From Bacteroidales bacterium (GTDB lineage: Bacteria; Bacteroidota; Bacteroidia; Bacteroidales; UBA932): a DNA stretch of 15,026 nt. The DNA lies in contig JAFUUB010000096.1 of assembly GCA_017483985.1 (NCBI GenBank), positions 1 through 15,026 on the forward strand, written 5' to 3'. The position numbers were made by a program, and so were the translations under genes. The notes under the pieces are model-generated. The model did not search any database. It worked only from the letters and a program-made list of their open reading frames with translations, and was not told the DNA's origin. Positions 7,454-13,709 of this stretch are shown here, piece by piece. Every line of letters begins with the position of its first letter. Within the stretch, counting starts at the first letter, position 1.

Positions 7454-9328
7454 ATGAACCGTATCGTTAAACTGTGTCTGCTCATTCTGATGAGCTGCGT
7501 GCTTGCCTTCCCGCTCCGGGCGCATCACAAGAACTTCAAGGTCTCGGTCTATGTCCGGGCCTATGAAGTCGAGAAGATGAAAGACACCGAGTGGCTCGAG
7601 TCCTCTTGGAAAACCATTTCCAGCCAGCTGGATGTAGACAAGATCTATCTGGAAACGCATCGCGACATGCTGCTGGTCGATGACGCCACCTTGGAGAAAG
7701 CCAAAAAGTTCTTCGAGAAACAAGGCATCGAGGTTGCCGGCGGCATCACGTATACCATCAGTGAACCCAATGATTTCGAGACCTTCAGCTATTCCGATCC
7801 GGAAAACCGGGCCTGGGTCAAGAAGGTCGCCGAACACACGGCCCGCCATTTCGATGAATTCCTGCTGGATGACTTCTTCTTTACCAGCAGCAAGAAGGAT
7901 GTCGAAATCAAGGCCAAGGGTGACAAGAGCTGGACGGAGTACCGCCTGGCGCTCATGAACGAGGCCGGCCGCAACCTGGTCGTCGGTCCCGCCAAGGCCG
8001 TTAACCCGAAGGTCAAGGTCATCATCAAATACCCGAACTGGTACGATCATTTCCAGGGCCTGGGCTTCAACCTGGAAGACGGTCCGCAGATCTTCGACGG
8101 CGTCTGGACCGGCACGGAAACTCGTGATCCGGCGGGTGCGCAGCATCTGCAGAACTACCTCAGCTACAATATCATGAGGTATTTCGAGAATATTTCCGGC
8201 GGCCGCAATGGCGGCGGCTGGGTCGACTCCGGCGGCATTTCCATGAGCATGGACCGCTATGCCGAACAGCTCTTCCTGACCGCCATCGCCAAGGGGCGGG
8301 ATGTCATGCTCTTCGCTTACAACCAGCTGTTGGATGTCCGGCTGAATCCGATGTACCGCGGCCCTTGGCAGGACCAGGGAACCAGCTGGAACTATGATGC
8401 GATGACGGCTCCTTTCAAGAATGGCAAGGAAACCGTGACTCCGACCACGATGGCCCGTATCGCGGATGTCGTGCTGCGTCAGGCCGACGAACTGGTCGGC
8501 AAACTGGGCAATCCCGTGGGTATCCATTCCTACAAGGTCTATCATGCGCCCGGCGAGGAATTCCTGCAGAACTACCTGGGTATGATCGGACTTCCGATGG
8601 ACATGTATCCCGCCTTCCCCAAAGGCCGCAAGACCGTCCTGCTGACCCAGCAGGCCGCTTCCGATCCGGACCTGACCCAAAAGATTGAGGAACAGCTGAT
8701 GGGCGGCGGCGACGTCTTCATCACGACCGGCCTGCTGAAGGCCGTTCCGGAGAAGATCGCCCCGATCGCCGAACTCAAGTGTGATGACCTCAAGGCCATC
8801 GTCAACGACTTCGGCCGCCATGGCAAGAGCGAGAAAGACATCCTGATCCCGCAGGTCCGCTACTGGACCAACGACAGCTGGGAGGTCGTCAGCGCCGGCC
8901 GTCCGCTGACCCGCGGCGTTTCGGGCTGGCCGATCCTGCACCGCGCCACCTTCTCCAAGGGAACCCTCTATGTCCTCACGATTCCGGATGATTTCGGCAA
9001 CCTGTACGATTATCCGGCCGGTGTGCTGAATGAAATCCGCCGTACCATGAGCAAGGACCTGGACCTGTATATGGAAGGCCCGTCCAAGGTCGGTCTCTTC
9101 CTCTATGACAACAAGACGGTCATTGTCGAGAACTTCAACGATGAACCGGTCGACATCAAATTGGTCGGAAAACCTGGCATGACCAAGTTTACCGACCTTG
9201 AGTCTGGAGAAATCGTGGAAGCGGCTGAAGACCAGGTCCCGGCCTTCTTCCGCCGCTATATGACCCCTTCCGTACGGGCGTCCATGACGCTCAAACCCCA
9301 CTCCTACCGCGCGTTCCGTTACGAATAG
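7454..9328 (+). CDS. secreted protein of unassigned family, probable TIM-barrel carbohydrate-active protein
   Basis: I do not recognise a named family. The 624-residue protein begins with a signal peptide (MNRIVK, hydrophobic core 7-18, likely cleavage after LRA at 23). Residues about 28-350 alternate strands and helices as in a TIM barrel, with acidic or aromatic clusters at strand ends: FDEFLLDDFFF (133-143), KVIIKYPNWYDHF (188-200), FDGVWTGTETRD (214-225), WVDSGG (256-261) and DVMLFAYN (283-290). Residues about 380-450 (GRKTVLLTQQ, then GGGDVFITTGLL) resemble the Rossmann-like middle domain of GH42-type enzymes, and a beta-rich tail ends the protein. This three-part plan suggests a glycosidase; Asp139, Asp140 and Glu222 are plausible active-site residues (inference). 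It is divergent from the GH9 gene and convergent with the ThuA gene 11 bases away. Confidence 0.75.
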   Translation: MNRIVKLCLLILMSCVLAFPLRAHHKNFKVSVYVRAYEVEKMKDTEWLESSWKTISSQLDVDKIYLETHRDMLLVDDATLEKAKKFFEKQGIEVAGGITYTISEPNDFETFSYSDPENRAWVKKVAEHTARHFDEFLLDDFFFTSSKKDVEIKAKGDKSWTEYRLALMNEAGRNLVVGPAKAVNPKVKVIIKYPNWYDHFQGLGFNLEDGPQIFDGVWTGTETRDPAGAQHLQNYLSYNIMRYFENISGGRNGGGWVDSGGISMSMDRYAEQLFLTAIAKGRDVMLFAYNQLLDVRLNPMYRGPWQDQGTSWNYDAMTAPFKNGKETVTPTTMARIADVVLRQADELVGKLGNPVGIHSYKVYHAPGEEFLQNYLGMIGLPMDMYPAFPKGRKTVLLTQQAASDPDLTQKIEEQLMGGGDVFITTGLLKAVPEKIAPIAELKCDDLKAIVNDFGRHGKSEKDILIPQVRYWTNDSWEVVSAGRPLTRGVSGWPILHRATFSKGTLYVLTIPDDFGNLYDYPAGVLNEIRRTMSKDLDLYMEGPSKVGLFLYDNKTVIVENFNDEPVDIKLVGKPGMTKFTDLESGEIVEAAEDQVPAFFRRYMTPSVRASMTLKPHSYRAFRYE

Positions 9329-9335
9329 CGCGGTA
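9305..9335. terminator. possible bidirectional hairpin terminator over the stop codon
   Basis: TACCGCGC (9305-9312) pairs with GCGCGGTA (9328-9335), an 8-bp GC-rich stem with a 15-base loop that contains most of the stop codon of the plus-strand gene. It lies between convergent genes, the expected place for a terminator, but no T-run follows on either strand. Confidence 0.35.
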
Positions 9336-9339
9336 ACCC

Positions 9340-10254
9340 CTATTCCGGGAAAGCGTTGAAAGGCGCCTTGAAGTCGGGCCGCAGCATACAGGTGTCCTCC
9401 AGCGGGAAATCCGCCGGGACGGCCTGGGTGACCTTCCCGGTCGCCGCCCACTCGCAACCGCGCAGGAAAGTAATCTGGTACCCCGAACAGGTCATCGAAT
9501 AGATCATGTTCGGATCGTTCCCGCAATGGCCCATGACGTCCACGAAGGAGCGTCCTTTCCCGTACTTGACGGTCCACATCAGGGGTTCGTCCCGTCCCGC
9601 TTCCAGGGCGGTGGAAAGGATTTCCACGTTGCGTGCGGGGCCGCGCAGTTTGGTGTAGATCTCGTCCTTGTAATGCCGCCAGCGGACGGGCAATCCTTTG
9701 AGGATCGGGTGCTCCGTGGCCCGGTTGACCACGGTAATCTGGTGCTGCAGGCCGTGATAGCCGGCATCGCCCGGGGTATAGTCATAGATGGTATGGCCGT
9801 CTTTCATGTACAGGTAAGGCCCCCACTTCTCGTTCCGCCCGTTCCAGGCGCCCAGGCCGGTCATGTCATTCCAGGCCTGCGAGTTCTCCATCGGGATCAC
9901 GGAAGAATGGATGAACACCACGCCGCCGCCTTCGCGGACATATTTCTCGAAGGCCTGCTGGACTTCGTCGATCCAGGGAGCGCCTCCGTAATTGATGACG
10001 ATCAGGTCGTATTTGTCGAACTGCGGGCGGAAATCCGCCATGTCCCCGTTGTATCCGGGCGTGAAACAGAAGTCGACCGTAAAGAGGCCGCTGTTTTCCA
10101 GGATCTGCTTGATGGCATCGCAAGCGCCTTTCCACCAATGGCTTCCGTCTTGTCCGGCGATGACCATGGTACGGATCTTATCCGGAGTCTGCCCCCAAAG
10201 GGCCGTGGTGGCGAGACTGACCGCCACCAACAGGGTTGTCAGGACCTTTTTCAT
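9340..10254 (-). CDS. secreted ThuA-domain protein
   Basis: A 304-residue exported protein of the ThuA (trehalose-utilisation-like, glutamine-amidotransferase-like) family. A signal peptide is clear (MKK, hydrophobic 5-19, cleavage near LWG|QTP at 21-22). Landmarks are YDLIVINYGGAPW (82-94), GGGVVFIHSS (109-118), HPILKGLP near 182-189, DEIY (197-200) and GKGRSFVDVMGH (222-233). Family members are linked to sugar metabolism but their chemistry is mostly undefined; no catalytic Cys nucleophile is evident after the GGVVFIHSS strand, so classic amidotransferase activity is unlikely. The start codon overlaps the stop of the upstream 157-residue gene (ATGA, 10251-10254), indicating translational coupling. 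It sits beside a GH9 gene and an unassigned glycosidase-like gene, supporting a carbohydrate role. Confidence 0.85.
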   Translation of the reverse strand: MKKVLTTLLVAVSLATTALWGQTPDKIRTMVIAGQDGSHWWKGACDAIKQILENSGLFTVDFCFTPGYNGDMADFRPQFDKYDLIVINYGGAPWIDEVQQAFEKYVREGGGVVFIHSSVIPMENSQAWNDMTGLGAWNGRNEKWGPYLYMKDGHTIYDYTPGDAGYHGLQHQITVVNRATEHPILKGLPVRWRHYKDEIYTKLRGPARNVEILSTALEAGRDEPLMWTVKYGKGRSFVDVMGHCGNDPNMIYSMTCSGYQITFLRGCEWAATGKVTQAVPADFPLEDTCMLRPDFKAPFNAFPE

Positions 10255-10724
10255 CGTTTTTTCTGTTGAGGGGTGAATTCAATCCGGTCATGGCAGCGTA
10301 CGGCGCGCATGTGATAGCCCCGTTCGTCCACCTGGAACGTGCCGTCTTTGATGTAGTTGACGTAGAGTTCGCCCTTCCCGTCCTTGTTCCGGTCCTCGAC
10401 GATCAGTTCGTAGTGGTCCGTCACATATTCTCCTTCGGAGGTATATTGGATCTCGTGGGTATAGGCGTCGACGATGACGTAATAGAACTTGAACAGGTCG
10501 AATTCCGGCCAGTGGCCGTTGTCCCGTCCGAAGAGGATGACCTCTTCCATCTGCGGATCATCATCCATTTGGAAGAGGACGGATTTCTGGAAATAATAGC
10601 CGCGGCGGACGGCTTCCGGCGGATAGTTGTCCCAGCCTTCCTGGTGGGAGGTGACGGAGAACTGCGCCAGACAGGGCAGCCCCAGCAGGGCCGCCAGCAG
10701 TGCCAGCAAGATTTTGCGTTTCAT
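10251..10724 (-). CDS. small secreted protein, function unknown
   Basis: A 157-residue protein that I cannot assign. It starts with a typical signal peptide (MKRK, hydrophobic 5-16, cleavage near CLA|QFS at 20). The mature part is rich in aromatic and acidic residues, and residues in the last third contain EDRNKDGKGEL, which matches an EF-hand or dockerin-type calcium loop (D-x-N-x-D-G-x-G-E). Another acidic patch, MDDDPQMEEV, resembles FG-GAP or VCBS-like segments that precede a strand. This points to a calcium-binding beta-rich module (inference). The stop overlaps the start of the ThuA gene. No TAnnTTTG box is visible directly upstream, so it may rely on readthrough from purA or on an unrecognised promoter in the repeat-rich spacer. 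Confidence 0.8.
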   Translation of the reverse strand: MKRKILLALLAALLGLPCLAQFSVTSHQEGWDNYPPEAVRRGYYFQKSVLFQMDDDPQMEEVILFGRDNGHWPEFDLFKFYYVIVDAYTHEIQYTSEGEYVTDHYELIVEDRNKDGKGELYVNYIKDGTFQVDERGYHMRAVRCHDRIEFTPQQKKR

Positions 10725-10754
10725 ATATGGTTTATAATCAGTTATCTAGTGGTA

Positions 10755-10786
10755 GTCGCACAGCGACGATTGAACGTTTATCGTTC
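10755..10786. repeat. 32-base direct repeat, copy 1
   Basis: This stretch matches 10852-10883 at 31 of 32 positions; the single difference (C at 10761, T at 10858) lies in the 3-base loop of a GTCGC/GCGAC hairpin. It also contains a second small hairpin, GAACG-TTTAT-CGTTC (10772-10786). The copies are offset by 97 bases in the purA to 157-residue-gene spacer. Confidence 0.9.
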
Positions 10787-10788
10787 TA

Positions 10789-10806
10789 CCGGACCTTCTG
10801 GTCCGG
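10789..10806. repeat. 7-bp perfect hairpin
   Basis: CCGGACC (10789-10795) and GGTCCGG (10800-10806) form a perfect stem with the loop TTCT. It lies between the two 32-base repeat copies and directly before the C/G-rich block. There is no T-run, so it is not a classic intrinsic terminator, but in the purA transcript it could stall polymerase. Confidence 0.8.
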
Positions 10807-10807
10807 A

Positions 10808-10839
10808 CCCCCTCCCCGGGGGAGGGGGATGGGGGAGGG
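10808..10839. repeat. C/G-run block with G-quadruplex potential
   Basis: Positions 10808-10817 (CCCCCTCCCC) are followed by G-runs of 5, 5, 5 and 3 separated by one or two bases (10818-10839). The first part is self-complementary and the G-runs satisfy the usual four-run quadruplex pattern on the plus strand. The purA-strand RNA would carry the C-rich version. Confidence 0.8.
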
Positions 10840-10851
10840 TCTGCTGAGGAG

Positions 10852-10883
10852 GTCGCATAGCGACGATTGAACGTTTATCGTTC
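10852..10883. repeat. 32-base direct repeat, copy 2, overlapping the purA 3' end
   Basis: This second copy matches 10755-10786 with one mismatch. Its right part (10875-10883) is the stop codon and last two sense codons of purA, so repeat and coding sequence are shared. Confidence 0.9.
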
Positions 10884-10893
10884 AATCGTCGCT
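10859..10893 (-). terminator. 15-bp perfect hairpin across the purA stop codon
   Basis: Positions 10859-10873 pair perfectly with 10879-10893, leaving the loop TTTAT (ATAAA on the coding strand, which holds the TAA stop). Half of the stem encodes the final residues of PurA. The stem is strong enough to act as a terminator or RNA-end stabiliser for the ssb-purA message, but it lacks a T-run, so the terminator role is inferred. Confidence 0.5.
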
Positions 10894-12134
10894 TCGCGGT
10901 CCGGGCCCAGGGAGATGATCTTGATCGGAACGCCAAGGTAGTTCTCCATGAAGGCGATATAATCCTTGAACGCCTGCGGGAGCTGCTCCTCCTTCCGGAT
11001 GCCGGTCAGGTCGGTCTTCCAGCCTTTGAAAACCGTATAGACCGGTTCAATCTTGGCATGGGTGTCATACGGGACGTGGTCGGTGGGCTGCCCGTCCACG
11101 AGATAGGACGTACACACCTTGATCTCGTCAAAGGAATCGAGGCAGTCGGATTTCATCATGATCAGATCGGTCACGCCGTCGACCATCACGGTATATTTCA
11201 GGGCGACCAGGTCCAGCCAGCCGCAACGGCGCGGCCGTCCGGTCACTGCTCCGAATTCATTGCCCAGCTGGCGGAGACGCTCGCCGGTCTCGTCGAAGAG
11301 CTCGGTCGGGAACGGGCCGCTGCCCACACGGGTGCAATAGGCCTTGAAAATGCCGTATACATGGCCGACGCGGGACGGGGCGATGCCCAGGCCGGTGCAG
11401 ACGCCGCCGATGGTCGTATTGGACGAGGTGACGAACGGATAGGACCCGAAGTCGATATCGAGCAGGGAACCCTGGGCGCCTTCGGCCAGCATCGGCTTGG
11501 AGTCCAGCCAGTCATTGACGAAGTACTCGCAGTCGACGAGCCTGTAGCCTTTGAGGAATTCAATGGCGGACATCCAGTCGGCTTCCTCCTTCTGGGGATC
11601 GCAGTCGAACTTCAGGTCGGCCAGCTGGCGGAGATGCCGCTGTTTCAAGGCGTTGAACCGGTCCTGGAAATCCGGTGCCAGGATGTCGCCGACACGCAGG
11701 CCATGGCGTCCGACCTTGTCGGTGTAGGTGGGGCCGATGCCCTTCAGGGTGGAACCGATCTTGCCTTTTCCGGCTGCCGTCTCGAGGGCGGCGTCCATCA
11801 GGCGGTGGGTCGGGAGGATCAGGTGGGCTTTCTTGGAAATGCAGAGCTTGCTGCGGGTGTCTATGCCCATCTTCTCCAGGTTGAGGCATTCTTCGCGGAA
11901 CGTGACCGGGTCGAGGACCACGCCGCTGCCGATGACATTGGTGGAGCCTTCCCGGAAAATACCGGAAGGGATGCTGCGGACGACGAATTTCTTTCCTTCG
12001 AAATGCAGGGAGTGACCGGCATTCGGGCCGCCCTGGAAGCGGGCGACGGCCGGGTAGCGCGCCGCGAGGACGTCTACGATTTTCCCTTTTCCTTCATCCC
12101 CCCACTGGAGGCCGAGTACGACATCGATTTTCAT
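10875..12134 (-). CDS. purA: adenylosuccinate synthetase
   Basis: PurA joins IMP and aspartate using GTP to make adenylosuccinate, the first committed step to AMP. The 419-residue length is only slightly short of the usual 420-430. The P-loop-like GDEGKGK (12-18) includes catalytic Asp13, and GPNAGHSLHF provides His41. Further landmarks are GSGVVLDP near 69-76, STLKGIGPTYTDKVGRHGLRVGD, the AEGAQGSLLDIDFGSYPFVTSSN segment, TRVGSGPFPTEL, and the base-binding GRPRRCGWLD. It begins 12 bases after the ssb stop on the same strand and is probably co-transcribed with it. The last codons (about EATIER) form one arm of a perfect 15-bp hairpin and are repeated downstream, an unusual 3' end. Confidence 0.97.
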   Translation of the reverse strand: MKIDVVLGLQWGDEGKGKIVDVLAARYPAVARFQGGPNAGHSLHFEGKKFVVRSIPSGIFREGSTNVIGSGVVLDPVTFREECLNLEKMGIDTRSKLCISKKAHLILPTHRLMDAALETAAGKGKIGSTLKGIGPTYTDKVGRHGLRVGDILAPDFQDRFNALKQRHLRQLADLKFDCDPQKEEADWMSAIEFLKGYRLVDCEYFVNDWLDSKPMLAEGAQGSLLDIDFGSYPFVTSSNTTIGGVCTGLGIAPSRVGHVYGIFKAYCTRVGSGPFPTELFDETGERLRQLGNEFGAVTGRPRRCGWLDLVALKYTVMVDGVTDLIMMKSDCLDSFDEIKVCTSYLVDGQPTDHVPYDTHAKIEPVYTVFKGWKTDLTGIRKEEQLPQAFKDYIAFMENYLGVPIKIISLGPDREATIER

Positions 12135-12146
12135 GGCTGTATGGTT

Positions 12147-12677
12147 CTAGAACGGAAGATCGTCTTCAGGGCCTTCGGCGGCCTGGGGCGCTGCGGGCTG
12201 CTGGACTTGCTGGTAAGGTTGCTGGACTTGCTGGTAAGGCTGCTGGGCCTGCGGATAAGGCTGACGGGCCTGCTGGTAGGGCTGCTGGGCTTGCGGATAG
12301 GGCGCCGGTCCATCTGCGCCCGGATTGTCGGAGCGCTTGCCCAGGAGCTGGATGGTGTCGGCTACGATCTCCGTGGTGAACCGCTTGTTGCCGGTCTGGT
12401 CGGTCCAGGAGCGGGTGCGGAGCCGGCCTTCCACATAGAGCTGGGTGCCTTTCTTGACGAAGCGCTCCATCGTATCGGCCAGTCCGCGCCAGGCCACGAT
12501 GTTGTGCCATTCGGTGTTTTCGTGCTGCTCGCCGTTGCGGTCGCGGTAGCGCTCGGAAGTTGCCAGGGGAAAAGTGGCGACCTTGGCATTGGCGCCATTG
12601 GGGGAATTTCCTTCAAGGTAACGGATCTCGGGGTCTTTGCCAACGTTACCGATCAACATGACTTTGTTCAGTGACAT
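12147..12677 (-). CDS. ssb: single-stranded DNA-binding protein
   Basis: SSB coats single-stranded DNA during replication, recombination and repair and recruits partners through its acidic tail. The ATG at 12677 is preferred over an in-frame ATG at 12701, since it gives the canonical MSLNKVMLIGNVGKDPEIRYL start; this makes 176 residues. The OB fold spans about 1-113 with TEWHNIVAW (55-63) and RSWTDQTG (89-96). A flexible linker follows, made of five tandem heptapeptides of the PY[P/Q]Q-x-x-Q type (126-160), and the protein ends in the conserved partner-binding tip EDDLPF. The gene has an intrinsic terminator upstream that isolates it from aroE, and purA follows 12 bases downstream. Confidence 0.96.
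   Translation of the reverse strand: MSLNKVMLIGNVGKDPEIRYLEGNSPNGANAKVATFPLATSERYRDRNGEQHENTEWHNIVAWRGLADTMERFVKKGTQLYVEGRLRTRSWTDQTGNKRFTTEIVADTIQLLGKRSDNPGADGPAPYPQAQQPYQQARQPYPQAQQPYQQVQQPYQQVQQPAAPQAAEGPEDDLPF
12198..12302 (-). repeat. five 21-base tandem repeats in ssb
   Basis: Five exact-length 21-base units encode the heptapeptides PYPQAQQ, PYQQARQ, PYPQAQQ, PYQQVQQ and PYQQVQQ in the SSB linker. The last two units are almost identical at DNA level, consistent with recent slippage or unequal exchange. The array preserves the reading frame at any copy number. Confidence 0.92.
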
Positions 12678-12705
12678 GGTTCGTGTCTGTTTAAAATTCA
12701 ACTCT

Positions 12706-12737
12706 GCAATTTACGAAATTTCCGGACACCGGACAAA
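12706..12737 (-). promoter_or_regulatory. candidate ssb promoter overlapping the aroE terminator T-run
   Basis: On the minus strand TTTG (12737-12734), formed by the end of the aroE terminator T-run, lies 20 bases before TAAATTGC (12713-12706), a degenerate version of TAnnTTTG. Transcription would begin about 20-25 bases before the chosen ssb start at 12677. The -7 match is imperfect. Confidence 0.35.
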
Positions 12738-12773
12738 AAAATATCGGTGTTTTCCCGAAGGATCGCACCGATA
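12735..12773 (-). terminator. intrinsic terminator of the lysS-rRNA methyltransferase-aroE operon
   Basis: On the minus strand TATCGGTG and CACCGATA arms (12773-12766 with 12749-12742) form an 8-bp stem, with a smaller TCC/GGA stem in the loop, directly followed by seven T (12741-12735). It starts 8 bases after the aroE stop codon. This is the clearest rho-independent terminator in the window. Confidence 0.88.
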
Positions 12774-12781
12774 CGGCTGTT

Positions 12782-13699
12782 TTACGCAAGGGCCTGCAGG
12801 ACGGCGGCCCTGTCGGCGGGTTCCCCGGACATCAGCCCGTATCCGGTAATGGCTTGGTACATAAGCCACTGCAGCCCGGATACATAGCGTGCTCCGGCGG
12901 TGTCCAGCCGCCTGCGGACCTCGCCGCTGAAGGCCGGCGTCTTGTAATTGGCTTCCAGGATGATCTTCCCGGGGCCGCCTTCTCCCCGGAACCGCTCCAC
13001 CGTCAGTTCCCCGATGGCGGGAATGGCTTCCGGCAGGGTATAGATGACCAGCTCGCACTCCTGCAGCGCCGCGGGGAAATCGCTCATCGGGACCGGGATG
13101 AAGCCATATTCGGGCAGGTCGGAAGCCAGTGCCTGCGCTTTCTCATGCGTCCGGTTCATCAGGGCCGTGGCGAAGCCCATCTCTGCGGCCGCGACGGCCG
13201 CCGCACGCCCGGCTCCGCCGCAACCGACAATCAGGGCCTGGGGCTTGTAGCCGTACAGGCTGTCCAGGTTTTCCTTGACGAATTGATGGACTTTGATGTG
13301 CCCTTTCTCTCCATAGACGTCGTAGCAATGACCGACGACGCCGGGGAAGCAGGCTTCGGCGACGCTCAGGATGATGCCGGAAAAATCCGTGTTGTGGAAC
13401 ATCAGCCCCTCGGGCGTCTTCACGACCAGGTTGGTCGCACCGATCTTGTAGCAGGGACCGGAAATGCCCGCCAGGCCGTTCCGGGTCAGCAGCAGGCCCT
13501 GGGCGAAGGCATCCTGCTTGAACGGTGCCGTGATATTGACGGCCTGGTATTCCTCCAGGAACCGTTTCCACAGCGCCAGGAAATCCGTCCCGTCCAGCAG
13601 GTCAAACGGGTAGCGGCCGTCATAGGCCGCACGGAACAACTGCGGGCTGCGGGATGCTCCGATCCCGGTGCCGATCAATCCGAAACGTTTGGTATCCAT
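12782..13699 (-). CDS. aroE: shikimate 5-dehydrogenase
   Basis: AroE reduces 3-dehydroshikimate to shikimate with NADPH in aromatic amino acid and chorismate synthesis. The substrate half shows GLIGTGIGASRSP (7-19, with the shikimate-binding Ser pair 16/18), NITAPFKQ (55-62, Lys61 catalytic), GATNLV (87-92) and NTD (103-105, Asp105 catalytic). The nucleotide half shows GCGGAGRAA (159-167) and MNRT (181-184), the latter typical of NADP preference, and ends with GLQWLMYQAITGY, including the conserved Gln282. At 305 residues it exceeds the usual 270-280; the excess lies between the halves (about 112-152). It follows the rRNA methyltransferase by 10 bases and is the last gene before a strong terminator. 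Confidence 0.93.
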   Translation of the reverse strand: MDTKRFGLIGTGIGASRSPQLFRAAYDGRYPFDLLDGTDFLALWKRFLEEYQAVNITAPFKQDAFAQGLLLTRNGLAGISGPCYKIGATNLVVKTPEGLMFHNTDFSGIILSVAEACFPGVVGHCYDVYGEKGHIKVHQFVKENLDSLYGYKPQALIVGCGGAGRAAAVAAAEMGFATALMNRTHEKAQALASDLPEYGFIPVPMSDFPAALQECELVIYTLPEAIPAIGELTVERFRGEGGPGKIILEANYKTPAFSGEVRRRLDTAGARYVSGLQWLMYQAITGYGLMSGEPADRAAVLQALA

Positions 13700-13709
13700 A
13701 CGGGGAAAG

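Noticed and set aside
7466..7500. Lipoprotein signal in the unassigned secreted protein
   Set aside because: The Cys at residue 15 is preceded by L-M-S, with Met in a position where lipoboxes carry small or aliphatic residues, and a standard signal peptidase I site follows at residue 23.
7448..9577. 709-codon minus-strand frame opposite the unassigned secreted protein
   Set aside because: The plus frame has a signal peptide, sensible composition and a promoter-like box upstream, whereas the minus frame is compositionally a shadow running into the ThuA gene.
10725..10874. Insertion-sequence remnant or MITE
   Set aside because: Repeats are direct and nested-inverted rather than terminal inverted repeats, and I could not identify a target-site duplication; left as a repeat element of unknown type.
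10755..10893. CRISPR array
   Set aside because: Only two repeat copies exist, they overlap coding sequence, and no cas genes are near.
11058..12674. 538-codon plus-strand frame antisense to purA and ssb
   Set aside because: Both genes on the minus strand are complete and conserved; the antisense product has leucine repeats only because it complements the SSB linker repeats.
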